Assembly (NCBI RefSeq): GCF_003116015.1
Contig: NZ_LGQZ01000066.1
Span: forward strand, 1-34,182
DNA length: 34,182 nt
Source of the DNA: Azospirillum sp. TSO22-1
GTDB lineage: Bacteria > Pseudomonadota > Alphaproteobacteria > Azospirillales > Azospirillaceae
Direction of reading: 5' to 3'
The notes under the pieces were generated by a model. The model searched no databases and was not told the origin of the DNA. It worked only from the letters and a program-made list of their open reading frames with translations. Shown one piece after another: positions 8,444-15,854 of the stretch; positions within the stretch are counted from its first letter, which is position 1; each line of letters begins with the position of its first letter. Made by a program: the position numbers and the translations under genes.

Positions 8444-9730
8444 ATGAGCGACATCGCCTATACGCTGGAACGCCCCGCCGCCCCCTACGACGTCGAGCGC
8501 ATCCGCGCCGACTTCCCGATCCTGTCGCGCACGGTGCACGAGCGCACCGGCAAGAAGCCGCAGCCCGGCAAGCCGCTGGTCTATCTCGACAGCGGCGCCA
8601 GCGCCCAGAAGCCGCGCCACGTCATCGACACCATGACGCGCTTCCTGGAGGAGGACTATTCCAACATCCACCGCGGCGTGCACTTCCTGTCGCAGCGGGC
8701 GACCGACCGCTTCGAGGCGGCGCGCGACAGCGTGGCGGCGTTCCTCAACGCGCCGTCCCGCGACGGCATCGTCTTCACCCGCAGCGCGACCGAAGCGATC
8801 AACCTCGTGGCGCACAGCTACGCCCGCACCTTCCTGGAGCCGGGCGACGAGATCATCGTCTCCGTGATGGAGCACCACGCCAACATCGTCCCCTGGCAGC
8901 TGGCCCAGACGGCCAGGGGGCTGGCGATCAAGGTGGTGCCGGTGGACGACCGCGGCGTGCTCGACCTGGACGCCTACGCGAAGCTGTTCGGGCCGCGCAC
9001 GAAGATGGTGGCGATCACCCATTGCTCGAACGTGCTGGGCACGGTGACGCCGGCCAAGGAGATCGTCCGCATCGCGCACCAGCATGGCGTGCCGGTGCTG
9101 CTCGACGGCTCCCAGGCGGTGGTGCACGGCACGGTGGACGTGAAGGACATCGGCGCCGACTTCTACGTCTTCACCGGCCACAAGCTGTACGGCCCGACCG
9201 GCATCGGCGTGCTGTGCGCCAAGCCGGAGCTGCTGAAGACGATGCCGCCCTACCAGGGCGGCGGCGACATGATCCAGTCCGTCAGCTTCAGCGGCACCAC
9301 CTTCAAGGAGGCCCCGGCCCGCTTCGAGGCCGGCACCCCGCCGATCACCGAGGCGATCGGGCTGGCCGCCGCCATCGACTACGTCGAGGGCATCGGGCGC
9401 GACGCCATCGCGGCGCACGAGCACGACCTGCTGACCTACGCCACGGCGCGCCTGCAGGAGATCGAGGGGCTGCGCATCGTCGGCACCGCGCCGGGCAAGG
9501 CGGCGATCATCTCGTTCGTGGTGGACGGCGTGCACCCGCACGACCTGGGCACCGTGGTGGACCAGTACGGCGTCGCCGTGCGCGTCGGCCAGCACTGCGC
9601 CGAGCCGCTGATGGACCGCATGGGCGTCGGCTCGACGGCGCGGGCGTCGTTCGCTCTTTACAACACGCGGGCCGAGGCCGACGCTCTGGTCGATGCGGTC
9701 AAGGCGGTGAAGGAGTTCTTCGGAGCATGA
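8444..9730 (+). CDS. sufS: Cysteine desulfurase SufS
   Basis: Group II (SufS-type) PLP-dependent cysteine desulfurase, 428 residues, which takes sulfur from cysteine and hands it to SufU. PLP lysine is K247 in FTGHKLYGPTGIGVL; the catalytic persulfide cysteine is C385 in RVGQHCAEPLMDRMGV, in the short rigid loop typical of group II. A segment at about residues 33-46 (ERTGKKPQPGKP), just before the LVYLDSGASAQKP motif, is longer than in E. coli SufS (406 residues). Start 8444 follows GGAGACCGAGGCC. Its stop overlaps the start of sufU (ATGATGG), so enzyme and acceptor are translationally coupled. No sufE is present in the operon, consistent with SufU as partner. Confidence 0.97.
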   Translation: MSDIAYTLERPAAPYDVERIRADFPILSRTVHERTGKKPQPGKPLVYLDSGASAQKPRHVIDTMTRFLEEDYSNIHRGVHFLSQRATDRFEAARDSVAAFLNAPSRDGIVFTRSATEAINLVAHSYARTFLEPGDEIIVSVMEHHANIVPWQLAQTARGLAIKVVPVDDRGVLDLDAYAKLFGPRTKMVAITHCSNVLGTVTPAKEIVRIAHQHGVPVLLDGSQAVVHGTVDVKDIGADFYVFTGHKLYGPTGIGVLCAKPELLKTMPPYQGGGDMIQSVSFSGTTFKEAPARFEAGTPPITEAIGLAAAIDYVEGIGRDAIAAHEHDLLTYATARLQEIEGLRIVGTAPGKAAIISFVVDGVHPHDLGTVVDQYGVAVRVGQHCAEPLMDRMGVGSTARASFALYNTRAEADALVDAVKAVKEFFGA

Positions 9731-10197
9731 TGGACGAGCTGCGCGAGCTGTACCAGGAAGTCATCCTGGACCACGGCAAGAACCCGCGGAACCACCGCCA
9801 CCCGCCCGACGCCAACCGCGAGGCGCGCGGCGAGAACCCGATGTGCGGCGACAAGTTCACCGTCTACCTGAAGGTGAGCGGCGATCATGTCGTCGAGGAC
9901 GTGGCGTTCGAGGGGCGCGGCTGCGCCATCTCCACCGCCAGCGCCTCGATGATGACCGAGGTGGTCAAGGGCAAGACCGAGGCCGAGGCCAGGGCCCTGT
10001 TCGAGACCTTCCACGACCTGTGCACCAAGGACGAGGAGGAGCACGGCGACCACGGCCCGGTCGATGAGGAGGCCCTGGAGAAGCTGATGGTGCTGTCCGG
10101 CGTGCGCCAGTTCCCGGTGCGCGTGAAGTGCGCCACCCTCGCCTGGCACGCGATGAACGCGGCCATCGAGGGCGACGAAAAAGCATCGAGCGAATAG
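9727..10197 (+). CDS. sufU: SufU-type sulfur-transfer protein
   Basis: IscU-fold protein of the SufU class, 156 residues, expected to be a zinc-dependent acceptor that relays persulfide sulfur from SufS to the SufBCD scaffold. Metal ligands are visible: C40 and D42 (NPMCGD), C66 (GRGCAIS) and C135 (VRVKCATLAWH). SufU rather than IscU is indicated by the insertion around residues 93-115 (acidic KDEEEHGDHG) and by lysine before the last cysteine where IscU has histidine. Two adjacent ATGs (9727, 9730); the first overlaps the sufS stop. The pairing of SufS and SufU in one operon mirrors Firmicute SUF systems. Confidence 0.93.
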   Translation: MMDELRELYQEVILDHGKNPRNHRHPPDANREARGENPMCGDKFTVYLKVSGDHVVEDVAFEGRGCAISTASASMMTEVVKGKTEAEARALFETFHDLCTKDEEEHGDHGPVDEEALEKLMVLSGVRQFPVRVKCATLAWHAMNAAIEGDEKASSE

Positions 10198-10223
10198 GCG
10201 TCGAGCGAGTAAGAGAGCCAGCC

Positions 10224-10592
10224 ATGCCTGAAGACGCGACCGCAACCGACATCCACGACACGCCCGCCGTCTCCATCGCCACCGGCAAGGAGGGGGTGAT
10301 GGAGCGCATCGTCGAGGCGATCAAGACCTGCTACGACCCGGAGATCCCGGTGGACATCTGGGAACTCGGACTGATCTACCGCGTCGACGTCAACGACGCC
10401 GGCGAGGTCGAGGTCGACATGACCCTGACCAGCCCGATGTGCCCGGTGGCCGGCGAATTGCCGCTGCAGGTGCAGGAGGCCGTTCAAAACGCCGAGGGCG
10501 TCACCACATGCAAGATCGATCTGGTGTGGGAACCCCCATGGCGCCCGGACATGATGTCGGACGTCGCCAAGATCCAGCTGGACATGTTCTGA
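10224..10592 (+). CDS. sufT: SufT-like (MIP18/DUF59) Fe-S maturation protein
   Basis: A 122-residue protein of the DUF59 (MIP18) family, which helps mature Fe-S proteins, probably at the cluster delivery step. The domain spans about residues 25-115: ERIVEAIKTCYDPEIPVDI, then ELGLIYRVDV, then MTLTSPMCPVAGELP with its conserved cysteine, and the C-terminal VWEPPWRPDMMS loop. The start at 10224 gives a 25-residue variable N-terminus; the frame stays open upstream into sufU, but this ATG has the ribosome-like AAGAGAG. It lies 26 bases after sufU and 15 before sufA. The assignment to SufT rather than the related PaaD or ApbC-linked proteins rests on the operon. Confidence 0.9.
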   Translation: MPEDATATDIHDTPAVSIATGKEGVMERIVEAIKTCYDPEIPVDIWELGLIYRVDVNDAGEVEVDMTLTSPMCPVAGELPLQVQEAVQNAEGVTTCKIDLVWEPPWRPDMMSDVAKIQLDMF

Positions 10593-10607
10593 GGAGCGAG
10601 ACGACCC

Positions 10608-10946
10608 ATGGCACTCCCGAAGGCCCTTTCCATCACCGATGCGGCCGCCGAGCGCGTCAGGGCGCTGATGGCGAAGGCGCCGGGCGAGATGATCGGCCTG
10701 CGCATCGGCGTGAAGGCCCGCGGCTGCTCGGGCCTCAGCTACGACATCCAGTACGCCAAGGAGAAGATGAAGTTCGACGAGGTCGTGGAGGACAAGGGCG
10801 TCACCGTCCTCATCGACCCGGCGGCCGTCATGTTCCTGATCGGCTCGGAAATGGACTACGTCGACGACAAGTTCGAGACGGGGTTCAAGTTCAGCAATCC
10901 GAACGAGAAGGGCCGCTGCGGGTGTGGGGAGAGCTTCCACGTGTGA
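10608..10946 (+). CDS. sufA: A-type Fe-S carrier SufA/IscA family
   Basis: HesB/IscA-type carrier, 112 residues, which receives clusters from the SUF scaffold and passes them to apoproteins. The three invariant cysteines are present: one in RGCSGLSY (residues 38-45) and two in the C-terminal GRCGCGESF motif. The length and the middle sequence LIDPAAVMFLIGSEMDYV are typical. It is the last recognised Fe-S gene of the operon; start 10608 has GAGGAGCGAGA upstream. SufA, IscA and ErpA are hard to tell apart by sequence; the name follows from the operon. Confidence 0.93.
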   Translation: MALPKALSITDAAAERVRALMAKAPGEMIGLRIGVKARGCSGLSYDIQYAKEKMKFDEVVEDKGVTVLIDPAAVMFLIGSEMDYVDDKFETGFKFSNPNEKGRCGCGESFHV

Positions 10947-10949
10947 CGC

Positions 10950-11264
10950 GTGCGGGCGGCCCTCCTGCGCCTGCTGCGCACCGCCGCCGTCGGGCTGGCG
11001 CTCCTGGCGGCCTGGGCGGTGATCGGCACGCTGTACACGCGCTTCGTCGATGACATCGCCGGTACCTACCTGGCGGCGGCCGGCGCCATCGCTTCCCTGC
11101 TCTACCTGCCACTCTACGCGATCGCCGACGCGCGGCGCCTGCCGGCGACCGCATCCGGAGCCGCACAGGCGAAAGCCGTCCTCTGCGGATGGCTGGCCGG
11201 TTTGCCGGCATCGCTTCTCGTCATCGTCGCCCTGCTCCAGGCGGCAAGGCTGGTCCGCTTCTAG
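10950..11264 (+). CDS. Small membrane protein, unknown function
   Basis: I do not recognise this family. The 104-residue frame starts with GTG three bases after the sufA stop, so it would be translated by read-on from sufA. It shows three hydrophobic segments: about residues 10-27 ([18 protein letters not shown]), 38-57 ([20 protein letters not shown]) and 77-100 ([20 protein letters not shown]). A basic N-terminus (RAALLRLLR) suggests the start of the first helix faces the cytoplasm. The tail position after sufA and the open frame are the evidence for it being real; codon use looks like its neighbours. It could be an unrelated passenger at the operon's end. Confidence 0.5.
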   Translation: MRAALLRLLRTAAVGLALLAAWAVIGTLYTRFVDDIAGTYLAAAGAIASLLYLPLYAIADARRLPATASGAAQAKAVLCGWLAGLPASLLVIVALLQAARLVRF

Positions 11265-11316
11265 GCGGGGTTGAGACCGGGCGGTTCCCGCCCTACCATC
11301 CTGCCCCTGAACACGC

Positions 11317-11432
11317 GCCCCCACCCGCCCTTCGCTGCGCTCGGGCACCCTCCCCCGCTTTGCAGGGGAGGGTTTACAGGCCAGCGGCGGAGTTCCCTCC
11401 CCTGCGCAGCGGGGGAGGGTCAGGGTGGGGGC
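11317..11432. repeat. Compound GC-rich inverted repeat
   Basis: Two 25-base units, 11348-11372 and 11395-11419, are inverted copies differing at two positions. Each is also nearly self-complementary (CCCTCCCC...GGGGAGGG). Outer arms GCCCCCACCC (11317-11326) and GGGTGGGGGC (11423-11432) extend the symmetry. It fills most of the gap between the suf operon and the ABC exporter, has no coding content, and looks like a non-autonomous dispersed palindromic element. It may also end the suf transcript. Confidence 0.7.
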
Positions 11433-11458
11433 AAGTGCCGCCGAAGCAACAGGTCCCC

Positions 11459-12435
<977 letters not shown>

Positions 12436-12439
<4 letters not shown>

Positions 12440-13209
12440 ACATCCCCCTGAACATCCACGCGATCCGCGCCATCTACGGCTTCGAGATGGCGCGCTGGTT
12501 CCGCACGCTGGCGCAGAGCATCGCGTCCCCGGCGATCTCCACCTCGCTGTACTTCGTGGTGTTCGGCTCGGCCATCGGCGGGCGAATGGGCGAGGTGGAC
12601 GGCGTGAACTACGGCGCCTTCATCGTGCCCGGCCTCGTCATGCTGTCGATCCTGACCGAGAGCATCTCCAACGCCTCCTTCGGCATCTACATGCCGAAAT
12701 ACTCGGGCACCATCTACGAGGTGCTGTCGGCGCCGGTCTCCATCGGCGAGATCCTGATCGGCTACGTGGGCGCGGCGGCGACCAAGTCGGTGATCCTCGG
12801 CTTCATCATCCTGATCACCGCGCGGCTGTTCGTCACCTATCACATCGAGCACCCGCTGGTGATGGTGGGCTTCCTGGTGCTGACGGCGGTGACCTTCAGC
12901 CTGTTCGGCTTCATCATCGGCGTCTGGGCGGACGGCTGGGAGAAGCTGCAGATCGTGCCGCTGCTGATCGTCACGCCGCTGACCTTCCTGGGCGGCAGCT
13001 TCTATTCCATCAGCATGCTGCCGCCGGTCTGGCAGACGGTGACGCTGTTCAACCCGGTCGTCTACTTGGTCAGCGGCTTCCGCTGGAGCTTCTACGGCAC
13101 GGCGGACGTCGGCGTCGGCGTCAGCCTCGCCATGACCACGCTGTTCCTGGCGCTGTGCCTGGGCGCGGTGTGGTGGATGTTCCGCACCGGCTATCGGCTG
13201 AAGGCTTAG
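12436..13209 (+). CDS. ABC-2 exporter permease
   Basis: Inner-membrane permease of 257 residues with six hydrophobic segments, partner of the ATPase it overlaps. The N-terminal amphipathic region ([19 protein letters not shown]) precedes the first helix. [16 protein letters not shown] and the motif around [20 protein letters not shown], followed by [15 protein letters not shown], are hallmarks of YadH-type ABC-2 permeases. With one ATPase and one permease gene it would act as a 2+2 assembly. Its stop codon overlaps by four bases with the stop of marC on the opposite strand, a tight convergent end with no terminator between. Confidence 0.93.
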
Positions 13210-13829
13210 GGCGGGTAGACCGCCGTGATGCCCGACAGGATCGTCTGCGCCGCCAGCGCGGCCAGCACGATCCCCAGGATCCGGCTCAGCGTCAGGATCA
13301 TGGTGCGCCCCAGCAGGCGGCGCACCACGTCGGCGAACATCAGCAGCACCGTGGCGCTGGCGATCACCAGCGCCGCCGCCCCCAGCACCGTCAGCTGGCC
13401 CTGCCAGCCCCGCCCGTACTGGTCCATCAGCAGCATCACCGAGGCGATGGAGCCCGGCCCGGCGATCAGCGGGATGGCCAGCGGGAAGACGGCGAGGTCG
13501 TGCGCCTCCTCGTCGGTGCGGGCCTCGTCGGCGGCCTTCTCCTTGCGGTCGGAGCGGCGCTGGAACAGCATCTCGAAGGCGATCCAGAACAGCAGCGCCC
13601 CGCCGGCGATGCGGAAGGCCGGCATCCCGATGCCCAGCGCCGTCAGCACCGGCCGCCCGAGATAGGCGAAGAACACCAGGATGGTCAGGCTGAGCGCCGT
13701 GCCGCGCAGCGCGATCATGCGCTTGCGCCGGGCGTCGAAGCCCTGCGTCAGGCCGAGGAACACCGGCACGAGGCCGACCGGATCGACCACGACGAAGAAC
13801 ACCACCAGGACGCTGATCAGCGTGTCCAC
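13206..13829 (-). CDS. MarC family integral membrane protein
   Basis: A 207-residue inner-membrane protein of the MarC (UPF0056) family, sometimes described as neutral amino-acid transporter-like; a role in antibiotic resistance is not supported by later work. The GTG start at 13829, behind GGGAGCAGGGGC, gives the normal family length; the open frame reaches further up to 13979 but adds a Gly/Pro-rich part unlike MarC. Six hydrophobic segments; the first contains [18 protein letters not shown] and the fourth the conserved [21 protein letters not shown] charged cytoplasmic loop ([18 protein letters not shown]) lies in the middle. Monocistronic, convergent with the ABC permease. Confidence 0.9.
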   Translation of the reverse strand: MDTLISVLVVFFVVVDPVGLVPVFLGLTQGFDARRKRMIALRGTALSLTILVFFAYLGRPVLTALGIGMPAFRIAGGALLFWIAFEMLFQRRSDRKEKAADEARTDEEAHDLAVFPLAIPLIAGPGSIASVMLLMDQYGRGWQGQLTVLGAAALVIASATVLLMFADVVRRLLGRTMILTLSRILGIVLAALAAQTILSGITAVYPP

Positions 13830-13939
13830 GCCCCTGCTCCCACCCCGTTCGTTTGATGCTGCTGGGTAGGGGGAGCGGCGCGGTGCGTCAACCGGCAAAT
13901 CGGCATGGGAGGTGTCTGCGCCGAGCCCCACCCCCATCC

Positions 13940-13962
13940 CTCCCCCGCCGAAGATGGGGGAG
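13940..13962 (-). terminator. Possible terminator after the DoxX gene
   Basis: Stem CTCCCCC (13940-13946) / GGGGGAG (13956-13962) with a 9-nt loop, 28 bases beyond the DoxX stop on the minus strand. There is no T-run. It is embedded in CCCCCATCC-rich sequence like the dispersed palindromes at 83 and 11317, so it may simply be another copy. Confidence 0.35.
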
Positions 13963-13989
13963 ATCAGGAGGGGGGCCAACGCGAAAGGG

Positions 13990-14406
13990 TCACACCCTCA
14001 CCACGCGCCCCGTCATCGGCCACCAACTTGGTACGAGCGCGTGCGCCCCGTCACCGATCAGCGCCTGAACCAGCGAGGCGAGGATCAGGAAAGCCGGGTA
14101 CTCCCAGCCGCCGTTCGGGGCGGTGAACACCCAGCCGTTGCCCAGGTGCACGGCCAGTGCGCCGAGCAGCACCGGCACCAGCCCCAGCGCCACCCAGCGC
14201 GCCTGCACGCCGAGCAGCAGCAGCATCCCGCCCACCGCCTCCCCGGCCACCACCGGGTAGACCATCCAGCCGGGATAGCCGGCGCTCTCGAAGAACGCCG
14301 CGGTGCCGGCCAGGGTGAAGGTGAAGACCTTCAGTCCGGCGTGCGCCACGTACATCACGCCGAGGCCGAGCCGCAGCAGCAGCGCGCCGTAATCGGAGTC
14401 GCTCAT
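13990..14406 (-). CDS. DoxX family membrane protein
   Basis: A 138-residue DoxX-type protein with four hydrophobic segments. The N-terminal LLLRLGLGVMYVAHAGLKVF contains the family R-x-x-x-G-x-x-x-x-x-H-G/A-x-x-K pattern. GYPGWMVYPVVAGEAVGGMLLLLG (helix 2) and the third and fourth helices follow. A good ribosome site (GGGGAGGGCGGG) precedes the ATG at 14406, which lies 15 bases after the rhodanese stop, so the two genes form one transcript. DoxX proteins are membrane components linked in several bacteria to thiol or sulfur redox; with a rhodanese as partner a sulfur-related role is plausible but unproven. Confidence 0.88.
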   Translation of the reverse strand: MSDSDYGALLLRLGLGVMYVAHAGLKVFTFTLAGTAAFFESAGYPGWMVYPVVAGEAVGGMLLLLGVQARWVALGLVPVLLGALAVHLGNGWVFTAPNGGWEYPAFLILASLVQALIGDGAHALVPSWWPMTGRVVRV

Positions 14407-14421
14407 CGTCCCGCCCTCCCC

Positions 14422-14766
14422 TCACGCGGCCTGGGCGGCGCCGGTCTCGACCGGCAGGCCGGCATCGATCCAGTCCTGCTTGCCGCCGCGGTAGACGCGC
14501 ACGCGGCCGTAGCCGAGCCGCTGCAGGTGCTGCGCCGCGATGTCGGAATTCCGGCAGGTCGCCGAGGCGCAGTAGACGACGATCTCCGCCGCCATGTCCG
14601 GCAACAGCGTCGGGGCGAGCTGCGCCACCTGGTCGTGCGGCAGGTTCACCGCGCCGGGCAGGTGCGCCTCGGCGTGGTAGCGGGGCGGCAGCGCCTCGGC
14701 CAGACGCACAGGCGCGCGGCCGTCGAGCAGAGCTTTCAGCGCGGTGCGGTCGATGGTCTCGATCAT
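14422..14766 (-). CDS. Rhodanese-like sulfurtransferase
   Basis: Single-domain rhodanese, 114 residues, cytoplasmic (no signal peptide). The active-site loop is CASATCR with catalytic C66. AEAHLPGAVNLPHDQV (33-48) is the conserved CH2A-type motif and GGKQDWIDAGLPVE is the standard C-terminus. Rhodaneses move sulfane sulfur between thiols. It is the first gene of a two-gene minus-strand operon with the DoxX gene, divergent from a LysR regulator that probably controls it. Confidence 0.93.
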   Translation of the reverse strand: MIETIDRTALKALLDGRAPVRLAEALPPRYHAEAHLPGAVNLPHDQVAQLAPTLLPDMAAEIVVYCASATCRNSDIAAQHLQRLGYGRVRVYRGGKQDWIDAGLPVETGAAQAA

Positions 14767-14803
14767 GGTGTCCGTCCTTGTCGGGGTTCGTGATGCGCCG
14801 ACT

Positions 14804-14866
14804 TTGCTCTTGCGCCAACGCCGTTACTACGAGCAAGATTGCGCATTGAATTTGCGTTTCTGCAAA
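14804..14866. promoter_or_regulatory. Divergent control region with LysR-site-like dyads
   Basis: The 110-base gap between the rhodanese and lysR starts holds TTGCTC (14804-14809) / GAGCAA (14831-14836) and TTTGC (14851-14855) / GCAAA (14862-14866). TTGCGC also occurs twice, near 14810 and 14839. LysR-type regulators bind interrupted dyads between divergent genes, so these are candidate sites; which one is used cannot be told. Confidence 0.4.
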
Positions 14867-14876
14867 GAGACGGACC

Positions 14877-15818
14877 ATGCTGGATTGGGACGATCTGCGC
14901 ATCGTGCTGGCGGTGGCGCGCGCCGGCGGCATCGGCGGGGCGGCGGGAACGCTGGGGGTCAACCAGTCCACCGTGTTCCGCCGGCTGAACGCGCTGGAGG
15001 AGTCGCTGGGCGTCCGGCTGTTCGAGCGGCTGCCCGGCGGCTACCGCGCCACCCCGGCGGGCGAGGACATGGTGGGTACGGCCGAGCGCATGGAGGAGGA
15101 GGTGCTGTCGCTGGCCCGCAGCCTCACCGGCCGTGACGAGCGGCTGTGCGGGCACCTGCGGGTCACCGCCTCGGAATCGCTGGCGCACCGGCCGCTGGTC
15201 CGCCATCTCGCGGCGTTCCGGGCCGCGCATCCGGGCATCACGCTGGAGGTGATCGTCGACAACCGCACGCTCGCCCTGTCGCGCCGGGAGAGCGACATTG
15301 CGCTCCGCGCCACCCGCCCGGCGGAGGGCGACCTGTACGGCCGCAAGCTGGCCGATGTCGCCTGGACGGTGTACGGCGCCCCCGCCTACCTGGACCGCGC
15401 CGGCAGCCCAGCGGCACCGGAGGATCTGGCCGACCACGCGCTGGTCGGCTGGGACGCCGGCTCGCCACCGCTGAAGGCGGCGGAGTGGCTGCGCGCGCTG
15501 GCGCCGGACACCGCGGTGGTCTATCGCGCCAACAGCACGCTGAACCAGGCGACGGCCTGCGCCGCCGGCCTGGGGCTGGCGGTGCTGCCCTGCTTCCTGG
15601 GCGACGCCGAACCGGGGCTGGAGCGCGTCTTCGCCCCGATCCCGGCGCTGACGCGCGAGCTGTGGCTGGTCACCCACCAGGACCTCAAGCGCACCGCGCG
15701 CGTGCGCGCCTTCCTCGACGTGGTGGGGAACGGGCTGGCGCGCGACCGGGCGCTGTTCGAGGGAACGGGCCATCGGCCGCTTGACCGGGTTGACGCCGGC
15801 GCACGACGCCACACGTAA
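14877..15818 (+). CDS. LysR-family transcriptional regulator
   Basis: A 313-residue LysR-type regulator. The N-terminal winged helix-turn-helix covers about residues 1-60 (LDWDDLRIVLAVARAGGIGG, NQSTVFRRLNALEESLGVRLFERLPGGYRATPAGE). A linker helix follows (AERMEEEVLSLARSL), then the periplasmic-binding-like effector domain from about residue 85 (GHLRVTASESLA) to 290. Divergently oriented to the rhodanese/DoxX operon with 110 bases between, the classic arrangement for a LysR protein controlling its neighbour and itself. The effector is unknown. pepN begins 36 bases after its stop on the same strand, possibly by read-through. Confidence 0.93.
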   Translation: MLDWDDLRIVLAVARAGGIGGAAGTLGVNQSTVFRRLNALEESLGVRLFERLPGGYRATPAGEDMVGTAERMEEEVLSLARSLTGRDERLCGHLRVTASESLAHRPLVRHLAAFRAAHPGITLEVIVDNRTLALSRRESDIALRATRPAEGDLYGRKLADVAWTVYGAPAYLDRAGSPAAPEDLADHALVGWDAGSPPLKAAEWLRALAPDTAVVYRANSTLNQATACAAGLGLAVLPCFLGDAEPGLERVFAPIPALTRELWLVTHQDLKRTARVRAFLDVVGNGLARDRALFEGTGHRPLDRVDAGARRHT

Positions 15819-15854
15819 CGAGAACCCAGCCGAAACGGGAGCAGAGACACCGTC

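Noticed and set aside
13206..13829. Multiple antibiotic resistance function from the MarC name
   Set aside because: The label comes from gene position in E. coli; nothing in this sequence or its neighbours supports a resistance role.
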